Positions 35,977 through 44,111 of a stretch of DNA of 64,000 bases are shown piece after piece. Source of the stretch: Alkaliphilus metalliredigens QYMF (GTDB lineage: Bacteria > Bacillota > Clostridia > Peptostreptococcales > Natronincolaceae); the NCBI RefSeq assembly GCF_000016985.1, contig NC_009633.1:806001-870000 (forward strand), written 5' to 3'. A program made the position numbers and the translations under genes. The notes below the pieces were generated by a model that had not been told where the DNA came from, did not search any database, and saw only the letters and a list, made by a program, of their open reading frames with translations. Within the stretch, counting starts at the first letter, position 1. Each line of letters begins with the position of its first letter.

Positions 35977-36563
35977 AAAAAACAAAATTAGATACAAGAA
36001 CATTAGTAAAAATCTCCATTCTATCAGTAATGGCCTTTATATTGATGGTATTTGATTTTCCGCTACCTATTTTCCCACTATTTTTAAAGGTTGATTTAAG
36101 TGATGTACCAGCATTAATAGGAGGATTTGCATTAGGGCCGGTGGCTGGCGTATTGATTCAACTCATCAAGGTCTTTTTACACTTCATTGTTAAAACTTCT
36201 ACTGGGGGTGTTGGGGAATTATCTAACTTTATTGTTGGAACAGCATATGTATTACCAGCAGCGATGATTTATCATATGAAAAAGGATCGATTCCATGCCA
36301 TTGTAGGAGCCTTGGTAGGGACGATTTCAATGACCATTGTTGGCGTGCTTTCTAATTACTTCATTATTATTCCTTTTTATTCAAAAATGATGCCAATAGA
36401 AGCCATTGTAGAACTAGGTACAATAGTAAATAGTAGAATTGTAGACGTTTGGACATTAGTGCTTTATGGTATCACTCCTTTTAATATTTTTAAGGGATTA
36501 CTGATTGCATTGATCACTATGCTAATCTACAAGAAAATTTCAGTGATTTTAAAAAATAACTAA
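35973..36563 (+). CDS. ribU: ECF transporter substrate-binding protein for riboflavin
   Basis: 196 residues from TTG 35973. About six hydrophobic helices, with LSDVPALIGGFALGPVAGVL early, match the RibU S-component that binds riboflavin and docks with a shared ECF energising module encoded elsewhere. An FMN riboswitch lies upstream. Start choice is unclear: the TTG has no ribosome site of its own, whereas GAGGAGG (35931-35937) lies 8 nt before an in-frame ATT at 35946, giving a 9-residue extension. A short upstream frame overlapping the TTG is the alternative. Confidence 0.9.
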   Translation: MKKTKLDTRTLVKISILSVMAFILMVFDFPLPIFPLFLKVDLSDVPALIGGFALGPVAGVLIQLIKVFLHFIVKTSTGGVGELSNFIVGTAYVLPAAMIYHMKKDRFHAIVGALVGTISMTIVGVLSNYFIIIPFYSKMMPIEAIVELGTIVNSRIVDVWTLVLYGITPFNIFKGLLIALITMLIYKKISVILKNN

Positions 36564-36590
36564 AAGACAGTTGAAGATAACTTTATAATG

Positions 36591-36632
36591 AAATCCAGCC
36601 TATATCAGTGATGATATAGGCTGGATTTTACT
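36591..36632 (+). terminator. Terminator after ribU
   Basis: A 16-bp perfect stem (36591-36606 with 36613-36628) and a 6-nt loop, ending in ATTTTA. Confidence 0.85.
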
Positions 36633-36932
36633 TATTTTACCCTTGGGGGCTTTATCGTTATCATATGTTTCTTGAGGTCTTCTTCATCAAAATAGGACAA
36701 TAGTAGGAGAAGAATTAAGAAAAGTGGAAATTATTATCTGATATAAAAACAAATTATGCTAAAATAGAGTTGAAGTGTTTATTTGTCGAAAATTTCTATG
36801 TGAATGGAATATTGCATACAGCAGAATACTGATAATAGAAGGTATCATCGTATTAGTTGATTGGAGAAGTGATTGTTTCTTCCATTGTATATAGGATTGA
36901 ATATAAAATTTTGAAATAAAGTAGGTGTACAG
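36633..36932 (+). other. Spacer upstream of tsaE
   Basis: AT-rich 300 bp. I see no gene. An extended -10-like TGCTAAAAT near 36757 may start the t6A operon transcript. Confidence 0.35.
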
Positions 36933-37391
36933 ATGATTTGTAAGGAAATTAAGAGTCTAAAAGAAATGGAAGCCCTAGGAGAAAAAATGGGTGCTGTACT
37001 TCGCCCGGGTAAGATTCTCTGTCTAAAGGGAGATTTAGGAGCAGGAAAGACCACATTAACACAGGCACTGGCAAGGGGATTGGAAGTCACGGATTACGTC
37101 ACCAGTCCAACCTTTACCATCATCCATCAATACGAAGGGCGTCTTCCCCTATATCATTTTGATGTCTACCGAATTAACCATTTCACCGAAATGGAAGATA
37201 TCGGATATGAAGATTATTTTTATGGAGAAGGGGTCTGTGTCATTGAATGGGCCACATTGATTGAGGAGATTCTTCCTGAGGATTGCTTATGGATAGAAAT
37301 TCGAGTGGTTGGGGTCCAGGAGAGACAAATATGCTTTTATCCTGCCAATGAAGAGGATCTACAAATGATAGAGGAGTTGTTGAAATCATGA
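36933..37391 (+). CDS. tsaE: tRNA t6A synthesis ATPase TsaE
   Basis: 152 residues. The Walker A motif GDLGAGKTTLTQALARG is near residue 33, and SPTFTIIHQYEG and HFDVYRI are characteristic of TsaE. It stimulates the TsaBD complex that makes threonylcarbamoyl-adenosine on tRNAs reading ANN codons. The stop codon overlaps the start of tsaB by 4 nt, a coupled operon. Confidence 0.96.
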   Translation: MICKEIKSLKEMEALGEKMGAVLRPGKILCLKGDLGAGKTTLTQALARGLEVTDYVTSPTFTIIHQYEGRLPLYHFDVYRINHFTEMEDIGYEDYFYGEGVCVIEWATLIEEILPEDCLWIEIRVVGVQERQICFYPANEEDLQMIEELLKS

Positions 37392-38098
37392 AGATATTAG
37401 CCTTAGACACATCATCAATTGTAGGGACAGTAGCCCTGTTAGATGGAGAAAAACTAGCCGGAGAAATTATCGTTAATTATAAAAGAACCCATTCCCAGCA
37501 ACTGATGCCTATGATTCAAGATTTATTGGAAAGCTGTGCGTTAAAGCCCAAGGATATTGATGTTTTTGCAGTCTCCCTAGGACCAGGATCATTTACAGGT
37601 TTAAGGATTGGCGTATCAACCATGAAGGCCATGGCCCAAGCATTAGATAAACCAATAGTGGGAATTTCTACATTAGACGGACTTGCCTTTAATCTCTTAT
37701 ACAGTCAGGGAATTATTTGTCCAATTATTGATGCCCAAAGAGATATGGTTTATACCGCTTCTTATCGTTGGAGTGGAGAGGATTTTCAGCAGGTAAAGGA
37801 TTATGAAATGATTCACATTGATGAAATGATCCAAAGGTTTGACGGTGAAACAGAGTCTATTATTTTTGTAGGGGATGCAGTGGAAAAATTAAAGGAACGG
37901 ATTCAGCATTCCTTAAAGAAAAGAGCTGTTTTCCCTCCAGGAATGGTGGCCATGGCAAGAGCCTCAGCCATTGGAGAACTGGCTAGAAGGGCCGTAATAG
38001 AGGGAAGGGTACAAAAACCTGAGGATGTCATGCCTATTTATATGAGAAAATCCGAAGCAGAAAAACAGTTTGAGGCAAAAATGAAAGGCAGGGAATAA
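37388..38098 (+). CDS. tsaB: tRNA t6A synthesis protein TsaB
   Basis: 236 residues. It has an ASKHA fold beginning LALDTSSIVGTVAL, with AVSLGPGSFTGLRIGVS as the signature. TsaB is the non-catalytic partner of TsaD. ATG 37388 overlaps the end of tsaE. The next gene starts 7 bp after its stop. Confidence 0.96.
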   Translation: MKILALDTSSIVGTVALLDGEKLAGEIIVNYKRTHSQQLMPMIQDLLESCALKPKDIDVFAVSLGPGSFTGLRIGVSTMKAMAQALDKPIVGISTLDGLAFNLLYSQGIICPIIDAQRDMVYTASYRWSGEDFQQVKDYEMIHIDEMIQRFDGETESIIFVGDAVEKLKERIQHSLKKRAVFPPGMVAMARASAIGELARRAVIEGRVQKPEDVMPIYMRKSEAEKQFEAKMKGRE

Positions 38099-38104
38099 AA
38101 TTTC

Positions 38105-38551
38105 ATGAACCCAATCAGTGTTAGAAAAATGAATAGGCAAGATATAGAGCAGGTACTGATTATCGAAACACACTGCTTTGCTATACCCTGGACCAAAGGG
38201 GCCTTTGAAAAGGAACTTAAGGAAAACAAGCTAGCCAGATATGTTGTGGCAGAAGTCAATGAGAATGTGGTGGCATATGGGGGGATGTGGTTAATTATAG
38301 ATGAAGGACACATTACCAATATCGCAGTTCATCCTGAGTACCAGGGACAAAAAATCGGAAAAGAAATTGTTTTGGGATTGATGGAGGTTGCAAAGGAAGC
38401 AAATTTATTGCGATTGACCCTAGAGGTACGAAAATCTAATTTAATTGCACAACAGCTCTATAGAGGAATGGGGTTTATTATCTCTGGGATCCGCCCTGGA
38501 TATTATCATGATAATGGGGAAGATGCCATCATTATGTGGAAGGATTTATAG
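38105..38551 (+). CDS. rimI: Ribosomal protein S18 N-acetyltransferase RimI
   Basis: 148 residues, a GNAT fold. The acetyl-CoA loop VHPEYQGQKIGKEIVLGL matches R/Q-x-x-G-x-G/A, and LRLTLEVRKSNLIAQQLYRG is the RimI signature. RimI acetylates the N-terminus of S18 and commonly lies in tsa operons. ATG with a weak AGGG site. It is followed by a pseudo-ATPase gene at 26 bp. Confidence 0.9.
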   Translation: MNPISVRKMNRQDIEQVLIIETHCFAIPWTKGAFEKELKENKLARYVVAEVNENVVAYGGMWLIIDEGHITNIAVHPEYQGQKIGKEIVLGLMEVAKEANLLRLTLEVRKSNLIAQQLYRGMGFIISGIRPGYYHDNGEDAIIMWKDL

Positions 38552-38577
38552 AGGTGATTCGAAAGGGAGGCAATGTC

Positions 38578-39204
38578 TTGATTAAATTAGATGGGATGAC
38601 AATTACCCTTGAAGGACAAAGGGTTTTAAATGATTTTTCAATAGAGATTGCTCAAGGAGAGTGGATTCAACTTCAGGGGCCTCATGTCTGCCAGCTAGTA
38701 GTTAAGGCTTTAGAGGGGACTCTCCGCCCCACAGAGGGGCATTTCTATTATGAAGGAGTAGATACCCAATGCTACAGTGCTTCGCAGTGGGCTCACCTTA
38801 GAAAAAAACAGCTTATTATAATGAGTCCCAAAAAAGGGCTGATGAATCATTTTGATGTTGAAAAAAACATTCAAATGCAATTGAAATATGGTGGCGTTTA
38901 TCCCACCAAATGGAAAAGACAAAGCCAAAGAGTGCTGGAGGAGCTAGAAATCCTCTCCCTACGGAATAGAGAGATTGAGACCTTGGGTTCATTGGAAAGG
39001 TGGCAGGTTAAGTTGGCTAAGGCCTTGGTGGCTAAGCCTAAATTCATCGTGATAGAAGGGGTGTATGAAGAACTGAAACAAGCAGAAATAAAGGAATTCG
39101 TGATTTTCTGCAAAGAAAAGATTCCAGTGGAAATTGGGGTTATATTTTGTACTGAAAACAGAAGTATAGGTGTAGATGAAAGTTTTAGACAGGTGAAACT
39201 GTAA
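38578..39204 (+). CDS. Degenerate ABC ATPase-like protein (probable pseudo-ATPase)
   Basis: 208 residues from TTG 38578, which has GGGAGG 7 nt upstream. It aligns along its whole length with FtsE/LolD-type ABC ATPases: an N-terminal LNDFSIEIAQGEWIQL strand, then the Walker A position reading GPHVCQLVVK instead of GPSGSGKST. The signature region reads LGSLERWQVKLAKALV (canonical LSGGQQQRVAIARAL), Walker B reads KFIVIEGVYEEL with Glu-Gly for Asp-Glu, and the switch His is lost (IFCTEN). The frame is intact and codon use looks normal. ATP hydrolysis is unlikely. It lies in the t6A operon without a permease, so a structural or regulatory role is inferred. Confidence 0.75.
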   Translation: MIKLDGMTITLEGQRVLNDFSIEIAQGEWIQLQGPHVCQLVVKALEGTLRPTEGHFYYEGVDTQCYSASQWAHLRKKQLIIMSPKKGLMNHFDVEKNIQMQLKYGGVYPTKWKRQSQRVLEELEILSLRNREIETLGSLERWQVKLAKALVAKPKFIVIEGVYEELKQAEIKEFVIFCKEKIPVEIGVIFCTENRSIGVDESFRQVKL

Positions 39205-39246
39205 AGGAAATCAGAATGATTTCTGACCTCCTTAGGTATTGCTGAA

Positions 39247-39426
39247 TCAAGTTTGTTGATCTTGCCTATCTGTTTGTTCTCCTCGAGCACCTTGTTCAAT
39301 GGCTAGAATAGCTAAATCGGTTGCATCAATGGCTTCCAGCATACCATCTGGCATCACATTCATTTCTCCTAGTTTTTGACTGTAGGTTTTACGGGTGGGG
39401 GCGGGACGACGATGACGACGAGGCAT
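39247..39426 (-). CDS. Small basic protein of unknown function
   Basis: 59 residues from the ATG at 39426, which has AGGAGGTG upstream. The start PRRHRRPAPTRKTYSQKLGE is very basic; the middle NVMPDGMLEAIDATDLAILA is helical and neutral, and the C-terminus is Gln/Arg-rich. A strong ribosome site supports translation. It lies between the tsaB operon and the duplicated repeat region. I do not recognise a family. Confidence 0.6.
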   Translation of the reverse strand: MPRRHRRPAPTRKTYSQKLGEMNVMPDGMLEAIDATDLAILAIEQGARGEQTDRQDQQT

Positions 39427-39463
39427 ATAATCACCTCCTAAGTGACTGTGACAATAGTTTAAG

Positions 39464-39740
39464 TCAATGTAGTTAGGCAATCTTATGATTCCTTAGGATT
39501 ATTACGAAGGAAAGGAATCACAATATTTCTAACTAAGTGACCAACGCGAAAGTTAAAGTATCAACTTTCGGTTGTCTACTTATGGATAAACAAACTAAGT
39601 GACTAACATAAAAGTTAAAATCAATGTAGTTAGGCAATCTTATGATTCCTTAGGATTATTATGAAGGAAAGGAATCACAATATTTCTAACTAAGTGACCA
39701 ACACGAAAGTCAAAATACCAACTTTCGGTTGTCTACTTAT
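39464..39740. repeat. Duplicated 120-bp palindromic unit
   Basis: A 120-bp unit occurs at 39464-39583 and 39621-39740, 37 bp apart (157-bp period), with about five mismatches. Each unit holds an outer TAGTTAG/CTAACTA pair around GATTCCTT/AAGGAATC, then a second hairpin CGAAAGTT/AACTTTCG. The small basic gene is just to the left and tsaD to the right. Confidence 0.8.
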
Positions 39741-39912
39741 ATTCTGCTCAAAAAATATGAAAATCATCAACAAAATAATTGTCAAATGGCGGAAGTGATG
39801 GTTGCTGTGCGTCGATTAATTAAAAGAAATAGGATATAATAGGGTTACGTATTGGAGGGCAGCCAAAATGTCCTCATCATTAGGTCTCATTTTAATTGAA
39901 GGAGCGAAAAAA

Positions 39913-40947
39913 ATGATACAAAAGAAAAATGAAGAGAAGATCATAACATTGGCCATTGAATCTAGCTGTGATGAGACTTCTGTTAGTGTGCTGGAAAATG
40001 GACGGACAGTTTTATCAAATGTGATTTCATCACAAATTGAACAACATCAGAAATTTGGTGGTGTTGTACCTGAAGTAGCCTCTAGAAAACATATTGAAAA
40101 TATTAATCAAGTGATTGAGGATGCTTTAAGGGAGGCGGATATTTCCTTTGATGGGTTATCACATGTAGCCGTGACCCATGGACCTGGATTAGTAGGAGCG
40201 CTACTGGTAGGACTCTCTGCGGCGAAAGCAATTGCCTATGCAAGAGAAATTCCCTTAAATGCTGTTAACCATATTGAAGGGCATATCTATGCTAATTTTA
40301 TCGAACATCCCACCTTGGAGCCACCCTTCATCTGCTTGATTGTATCGGGTGGGCATACACATCTTGTTCATATGACGGATTATGGTCAGTATGAAGTATT
40401 GGGTAGAACAAGGGATGATGCAGCAGGGGAAGCCTTTGATAAAATCGCCAGGGCATTAGGACTGGGTTATCCAGGAGGCCCAATCATTGATCAATTAGCC
40501 CGAGAGGGAAATGCCCAAGCCATTAATTTTCCAAGGGCTTATTTAGAAGTAGGGAGTTTAGACTTTAGCTTTAGTGGATTGAAGTCCTCTGTATTGAACT
40601 ACATAAACTCCGAAAAAATGAAGGGCCATGAAATTGTACTGGCTGATGTGGCAGCAAGCTTCCAACAGGCAGTGGTTGATGTTTTGGTTGAAAAAGTCAT
40701 TCGATGTGCCCTGGACAAGGGGGCAGCTCAGATCGTATTGGCTGGAGGGGTGGCAGCCAACAGTGGATTAAGGAGAGATTTAACAAAGGCCTGTGAAGAA
40801 AAGGGAATTAACTTGAAATATCCTTCTCTAGAGCTTTGCACAGATAATGCAGCAATGATTGGATGTGTTGGCTATTATAACTATATAAGAGGCTTAGAAT
40901 CTAACTTAGATATTAATGCCATTTCTAATTTGAAAATAGGAGAATAG
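39913..40947 (+). CDS. tsaD: tRNA t6A threonylcarbamoyltransferase TsaD
   Basis: 344 residues from ATG 39913 with AAGGAGCG upstream; another in-frame ATG at 39868 also has GGAGGG, adding 15 residues. It has the ASKHA fold with [17 protein letters not shown], the metal-binding HIEGH motif ([12 protein letters not shown]) and IVSGGHTHL. TsaD transfers the threonylcarbamoyl group to A37. It is separated from tsaE-tsaB by ~1.8 kb and probably has its own promoter; TATAAT lies at 39835. Confidence 0.96.
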   Translation: MIQKKNEEKIITLAIESSCDETSVSVLENGRTVLSNVISSQIEQHQKFGGVVPEVASRKHIENINQVIEDALREADISFDGLSHVAVTHGPGLVGALLVGLSAAKAIAYAREIPLNAVNHIEGHIYANFIEHPTLEPPFICLIVSGGHTHLVHMTDYGQYEVLGRTRDDAAGEAFDKIARALGLGYPGGPIIDQLAREGNAQAINFPRAYLEVGSLDFSFSGLKSSVLNYINSEKMKGHEIVLADVAASFQQAVVDVLVEKVIRCALDKGAAQIVLAGGVAANSGLRRDLTKACEEKGINLKYPSLELCTDNAAMIGCVGYYNYIRGLESNLDINAISNLKIGE

Positions 40948-41006
40948 ATGGCTGAATTTGCCATTATTACATAACATTGTTTGTATAATCCTTGCAATCC
41001 CTATGT

Positions 41007-41012
41007 TATAAT
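41007..41012 (+). promoter_or_regulatory. Extended -10 promoter of the structured leader
   Basis: TGTTATAAT forms an extended -10 with TATAAT at 41007-41012. Transcription would begin near 41019 and include the structured region. No good -35 is seen; another TATAAT lies at 40984. Confidence 0.45.
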
Positions 41013-41030
41013 CAAAGTGATAAAACGAGA

Positions 41031-41272
41031 CTTAAGTCAGAGGGAAGCTTTGTTGATGTATAGAAAATTATGGTCTTTAATTTCCTATACATTGGGGAGT
41101 ACAGAGGGGATTCCCCTCTGTCGTATTAAGGAGGGTGCTCAGGTCGTAAGACCGTCGAAGGGAACCTAGGGTTCCTTAGCGAAAACAAATATTGACGAAG
41201 TCAATTTTGTTCCTCTGAGTTATAGTGGCGTTTATTTAGAGGGATGTCGCGCTGAATCCGCCACGTATCATA
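41031..41272 (+). ncRNA. Unassigned multi-helix RNA leader
   Basis: At least seven helices can be drawn. TCAGAGG (41037-41043) pairs with CCTCTGA (41212-41218) and closes a multibranch region. Inside it are ATGTATAG/CTATACAT (41056/41085), ACAGAGGGG/CCCCTCTGT (41101/41113), GGTC-GTAA-GACC with a GNRA loop (41142-41153), GGAACC/GGTTCC (41161/41170) and AACAAA-ATTGAC/GTCAAT-TTTGTT (41184/41200). A further GTGGCG/CGCCAC (41225/41259) follows. It precedes a small gene. I do not recognise the class. Confidence 0.55.
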
Positions 41273-41316
41273 GTGGGAATTCTAGCAATACACCCAAGAT
41301 AAACTAATGTTGAAAA
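41273..41316 (+). promoter_or_regulatory. Conserved 5' UTR box, copy B
   Basis: GGGAATTCTAGCAATACACC, then CAAGATAAA and ATGTTG, closely matches the box at 18229 and lies just after the structured leader and before the ribosome site. Confidence 0.5.
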
Positions 41317-41333
41317 CTTTAAAGGGGGTTGCC

Positions 41334-41507
41334 ATGATGGAAAAGCTATCTTGGATGAGAAAAGTAGATAAAACCATGGACAATGGAGAATTGTTGGAAC
41401 TAATGGATCATATGCATGCAGTAATTGATTCTTTATTAAGTGAAAAAGAGGATAATCAAAAAAAGATTAAATCTTTAGAAGCAGCATTACATAGCCTGAA
41501 GAAATAA
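41334..41507 (+). CDS. Small coiled-coil protein of unknown function
   Basis: 57 residues from ATG 41334 (the next ATG at 41337 is equally possible), after AAAGGGGG. It is highly charged and helical, with a heptad-like pattern over the last ~35 residues (MHAVIDSLLSEKEDNQKKI). No family recognised. A long structured leader and a strong terminator make it a single-gene unit under probable RNA-level control. Confidence 0.65.
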   Translation: MMEKLSWMRKVDKTMDNGELLELMDHMHAVIDSLLSEKEDNQKKIKSLEAALHSLKK

Positions 41508-41521
41508 TCCATCCATACTTT

Positions 41522-41560
41522 AAAACCCCTAATTCCATCGAGGAATTGGGGGTTTTATTT
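41522..41560 (+). terminator. Terminator after the coiled-coil gene
   Basis: AAAACCCCTAATTCC pairs with GGAATTGGGGGTTTT around a 5-nt loop; a T-run follows. Confidence 0.88.
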
Positions 41561-41675
41561 AAGTGCGCCATGGGTTGTGAAGAAAGCATAAAGCGAATGC
41601 TAACAAGTTGTTAGATAAATAACTGTGTATAGTGTGGAGGGATTGTGAAGAAGTAGCAAATAAGCCAAATGATTC

Positions 41676-41754
41676 TGTGGATAAACTTGTGGATTCTGTG
41701 AATAACTTGTGGATGGATGTGGACAGAAAAAGTCTTATTCAAAATGTATGCACA
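41676..41754 (-). promoter_or_regulatory. Second DnaA-box-like cluster
   Basis: Perfect reverse DnaA boxes TGTGGATAA (41676) and TGTGAATAA (41697) are interleaved with weaker TGTGGATTC (41688), TGTGGATGG (41708) and TGTGGACAG (41718), spaced 9-12 bp. A plus-strand GTATGCACA lies at 41746. No replication gene is near. The rest of the 41508-41802 spacer shows no gene. Confidence 0.5.
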
Positions 41755-41802
41755 GATTCCATGAAATATGCCTTTATTGAAAATATAAAAGAAATATTTT
41801 CC

Positions 41803-43725
41803 CTAGTTGTCAACGCTATTTTCCCATTCTTCATAAAGTTTTTCTAAGGATTGTTTCGTGGTTAGGGTTTCTTGGTGAACCTCCCGACTTTTTTGGGGAT
41901 CCGTATAAATATCCTCTTGGCACATTAGGGATTCAAGGGCGTTAAGACGCTCCTCTAATTCTAAAATGTCGGTTTCTATTTTTTCACGCTGTTGAGTCTC
42001 CTGTTTTAACCGGTTGCGTTCATCTCGTTCTTTACGACGAACATCCTTTAAATGGGTCTTGGTCTGTTCTTGATAGGTGGCAGGTTCAGCCATTAGCAGC
42101 TGTTCCTTTTTCTTTTCTATATAATAATCATAATTACCATGGAAAACCTCGATCCCATTAGTAGAAAGCTCAATGACCTTAGTGGCGACGCGATTAAGAA
42201 AATAACGGTCGTGGGAGATGGCAAATACGGTACCATCATAGTCAACTAATGACTCCTCTAACACTTCCTTAGAGTCAATATCTAAATGATTTGTAGGTTC
42301 ATCTAGAAGTAAGAAATTTGATTTAGATAAAATGAGCTTTAAAAGAGAAATACGAGAACGTTCACCACCACTTAATGTATCGACGGGCTTAAAGACATCG
42401 TCCCCATGAAACAGAAAGGAGCCTAAAAGGGTACGTACTTCTGTTTGGTCCAGTTTTTTGTGCTCATCCCAAATTTCATCTATAACGATTTTATCTAAAT
42501 GTAAATTTCGTTGTTCTTGGTCATAGTAGCCAATATGCACCTGATGGCCCAATTTGAAATCACCAGCGCTTGGTACTGTTTCTTCTGTTAAGATTTTGAA
42601 CAGTGTGGTTTTACCCACACCATTAGGGCCAATCAACGCCACTTTTTCCCCTCGGTAAAGATCAAAGGTTAGGTTTTCAAACAAGAGGTGTTCATCAAAG
42701 GATTTACATAAATTTTCAACAGTTAATACATCGTTACCACTTTTTATCTGGGTTTCAAACCTCATTTTAGCACGTTTTTGAAAGGCCTGAGGTTTTTCTA
42801 CCTCTTCGATTTTTTCTAACTGTTTCTCGCGACTATGAGCCCGTTTAGCCAGCTTTTCCGTACCATGCTGTCTAAATCTCCGTACAATATCTTTTTGGCG
42901 GGAGACCTCCTCTAGATGGGCTTGATAGACCCTGTGTTGCTGTTCTTGTTCTTGGGCTTTCTTTTTTGTAAAGGTAGAATAATTACCAGTGTAGGTTTTT
43001 AAGCCTTGGTGTTCAATTTCAAATACCCGATTGACCAACTGATCTAAAAAATAGCGGTCGTGGGAAATCATTAAAAGTGTGCCATCGTAGTCTCTTAAAA
43101 AGCCTTCTAACCATTCCACAGCTCCAATGTCTAAATGGTTGGTGGGTTCATCCAATAATAGAATATCTGGCTTTGAAAGTAATAATTTCGCTAAAGCAGC
43201 TCGGGTTTTTTGTCCACCGCTCAATTGATAAATTGGTTGTTCAAATTCATCCTCGGTAAAGCCCAATCCTCGTAGAACACCCCTCACAGTACTGCGAAAT
43301 CCATAACCATTTTCTCGGTTGAAATCATCTAAAAGTGTTGCGTATTGTGACATTGTTTTTTCTAACAGAGTAGATTGGCTAGGGTCATCCCCTAAGGACG
43401 CGATCTCCAGTTCCAAGGATCTGAGATGGTTTTCCATGTCAATTAAATAAGTGAAAACCGATAAACCTTCTGCTAAAATGGTATTTTGCTCATCTAATTG
43501 GTCACTTTGCTCTAAATGTCCAATTACCTTTGATTTTCCCAAATACAAATTTCCGTCATCGTAGGCAAGTTGACCAGTCAAAATTTTAAACAAAGTAGAC
43601 TTTCCAGCACCATTGATGCCAACTAAGCCAATTTTATCTCCAGTATTAATGCTAAAGCTAATGTCTTTCAATATTACATCAATTCCAAATGATTTGGTTA
43701 TATTATTACAAGATAAAATAATCAT
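41803..43725 (-). CDS. ABC-F family ATPase (ribosome-associated)
   Basis: 640 residues with two ABC domains in one chain and no membrane segment. Walker A motifs are GINGAGKST (near residue 37) and GPNGVGKTT (near 350); signatures are LSGGQKTRAALAKLL and LSGGERSRISLLKLI; Walker B regions end LLLDEPTNHLDI in both. The inter-domain linker is charged and helical, and the C-terminus is a coiled coil. This is the YdiF/Uup type of ABC-F protein that acts on translating ribosomes. The ATG follows TAAGGAGG. Resistance-type function is possible but not indicated. Confidence 0.93.
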   Translation of the reverse strand: MIILSCNNITKSFGIDVILKDISFSINTGDKIGLVGINGAGKSTLFKILTGQLAYDDGNLYLGKSKVIGHLEQSDQLDEQNTILAEGLSVFTYLIDMENHLRSLELEIASLGDDPSQSTLLEKTMSQYATLLDDFNRENGYGFRSTVRGVLRGLGFTEDEFEQPIYQLSGGQKTRAALAKLLLSKPDILLLDEPTNHLDIGAVEWLEGFLRDYDGTLLMISHDRYFLDQLVNRVFEIEHQGLKTYTGNYSTFTKKKAQEQEQQHRVYQAHLEEVSRQKDIVRRFRQHGTEKLAKRAHSREKQLEKIEEVEKPQAFQKRAKMRFETQIKSGNDVLTVENLCKSFDEHLLFENLTFDLYRGEKVALIGPNGVGKTTLFKILTEETVPSAGDFKLGHQVHIGYYDQEQRNLHLDKIVIDEIWDEHKKLDQTEVRTLLGSFLFHGDDVFKPVDTLSGGERSRISLLKLILSKSNFLLLDEPTNHLDIDSKEVLEESLVDYDGTVFAISHDRYFLNRVATKVIELSTNGIEVFHGNYDYYIEKKKEQLLMAEPATYQEQTKTHLKDVRRKERDERNRLKQETQQREKIETDILELEERLNALESLMCQEDIYTDPQKSREVHQETLTTKQSLEKLYEEWENSVDN

Positions 43726-44111
43726 AATTTTTCCTCCTTAGTAAAATTCTCAGTGTATTGCTCAGACTCATATGAGTTAAGTTGGATTATATATCAATTG
43801 CGTACGTTTTATTTTAGCAAAAAATAAACATTCCTTAAAGTGTAATTGTAACACAATCATTGAGGTTGCATTGACACTTTAGGGAAATGTTGCTATAATA
43901 AGTGAAAAAACGTTAAAAGTCCAACGTAGTAAAATCACAATTGAGCTTCAGGACGGTGTGGGGCGCGGAAAAAGAAAGAATCATTTAGGTGATTGTTAAA
44001 TGTCATAACATGATATACTGATATCAATAAACTAATGGTGAATAGTTTGAATATTTTAATATTAAAACATTAAAACATTTCAATAAAAAAATAATAGTGG
44101 GAGTAGATAAT
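43726..44111 (+). other. Divergent spacer with a perfect consensus promoter and long rex leader
   Basis: TTGACA at 43871, exactly 17 nt, then TATAAT at 43894, with TG one base upstream of the -10. The transcript start near 43906 would give a ~205-nt leader to rex. The leader contains a GC-rich island (GGACGGTGTGGGGCGCGG near 43953) unlike its surroundings. An ACTCATATGAGT palindrome lies at 43767. A separate stable RNA here is possible. Confidence 0.6.

Noticed and set aside
39464-39740. CRISPR array from the two long repeats
   Set aside because: Only two units of 120 bp, no short regular repeats and no cas genes.
40981-41169. 62-codon ORF within the structured leader
   Set aside because: No good ribosome site and it crosses several stable hairpins; the region reads as RNA structure.
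41090-41272. yybP-ykoY manganese riboswitch, because of GGGGAGTA at 41094
   Set aside because: The second conserved loop (ACGAAAG-type) and the P1 pairing of that class are not found; the downstream gene is not a metal transporter.
43993-44016. Rex autoregulatory operator TTGTTAA followed by a partial inverted half
   Set aside because: The second half matches 5 of 7 bases and only with a 5-nt spacer instead of 4; not reliable.
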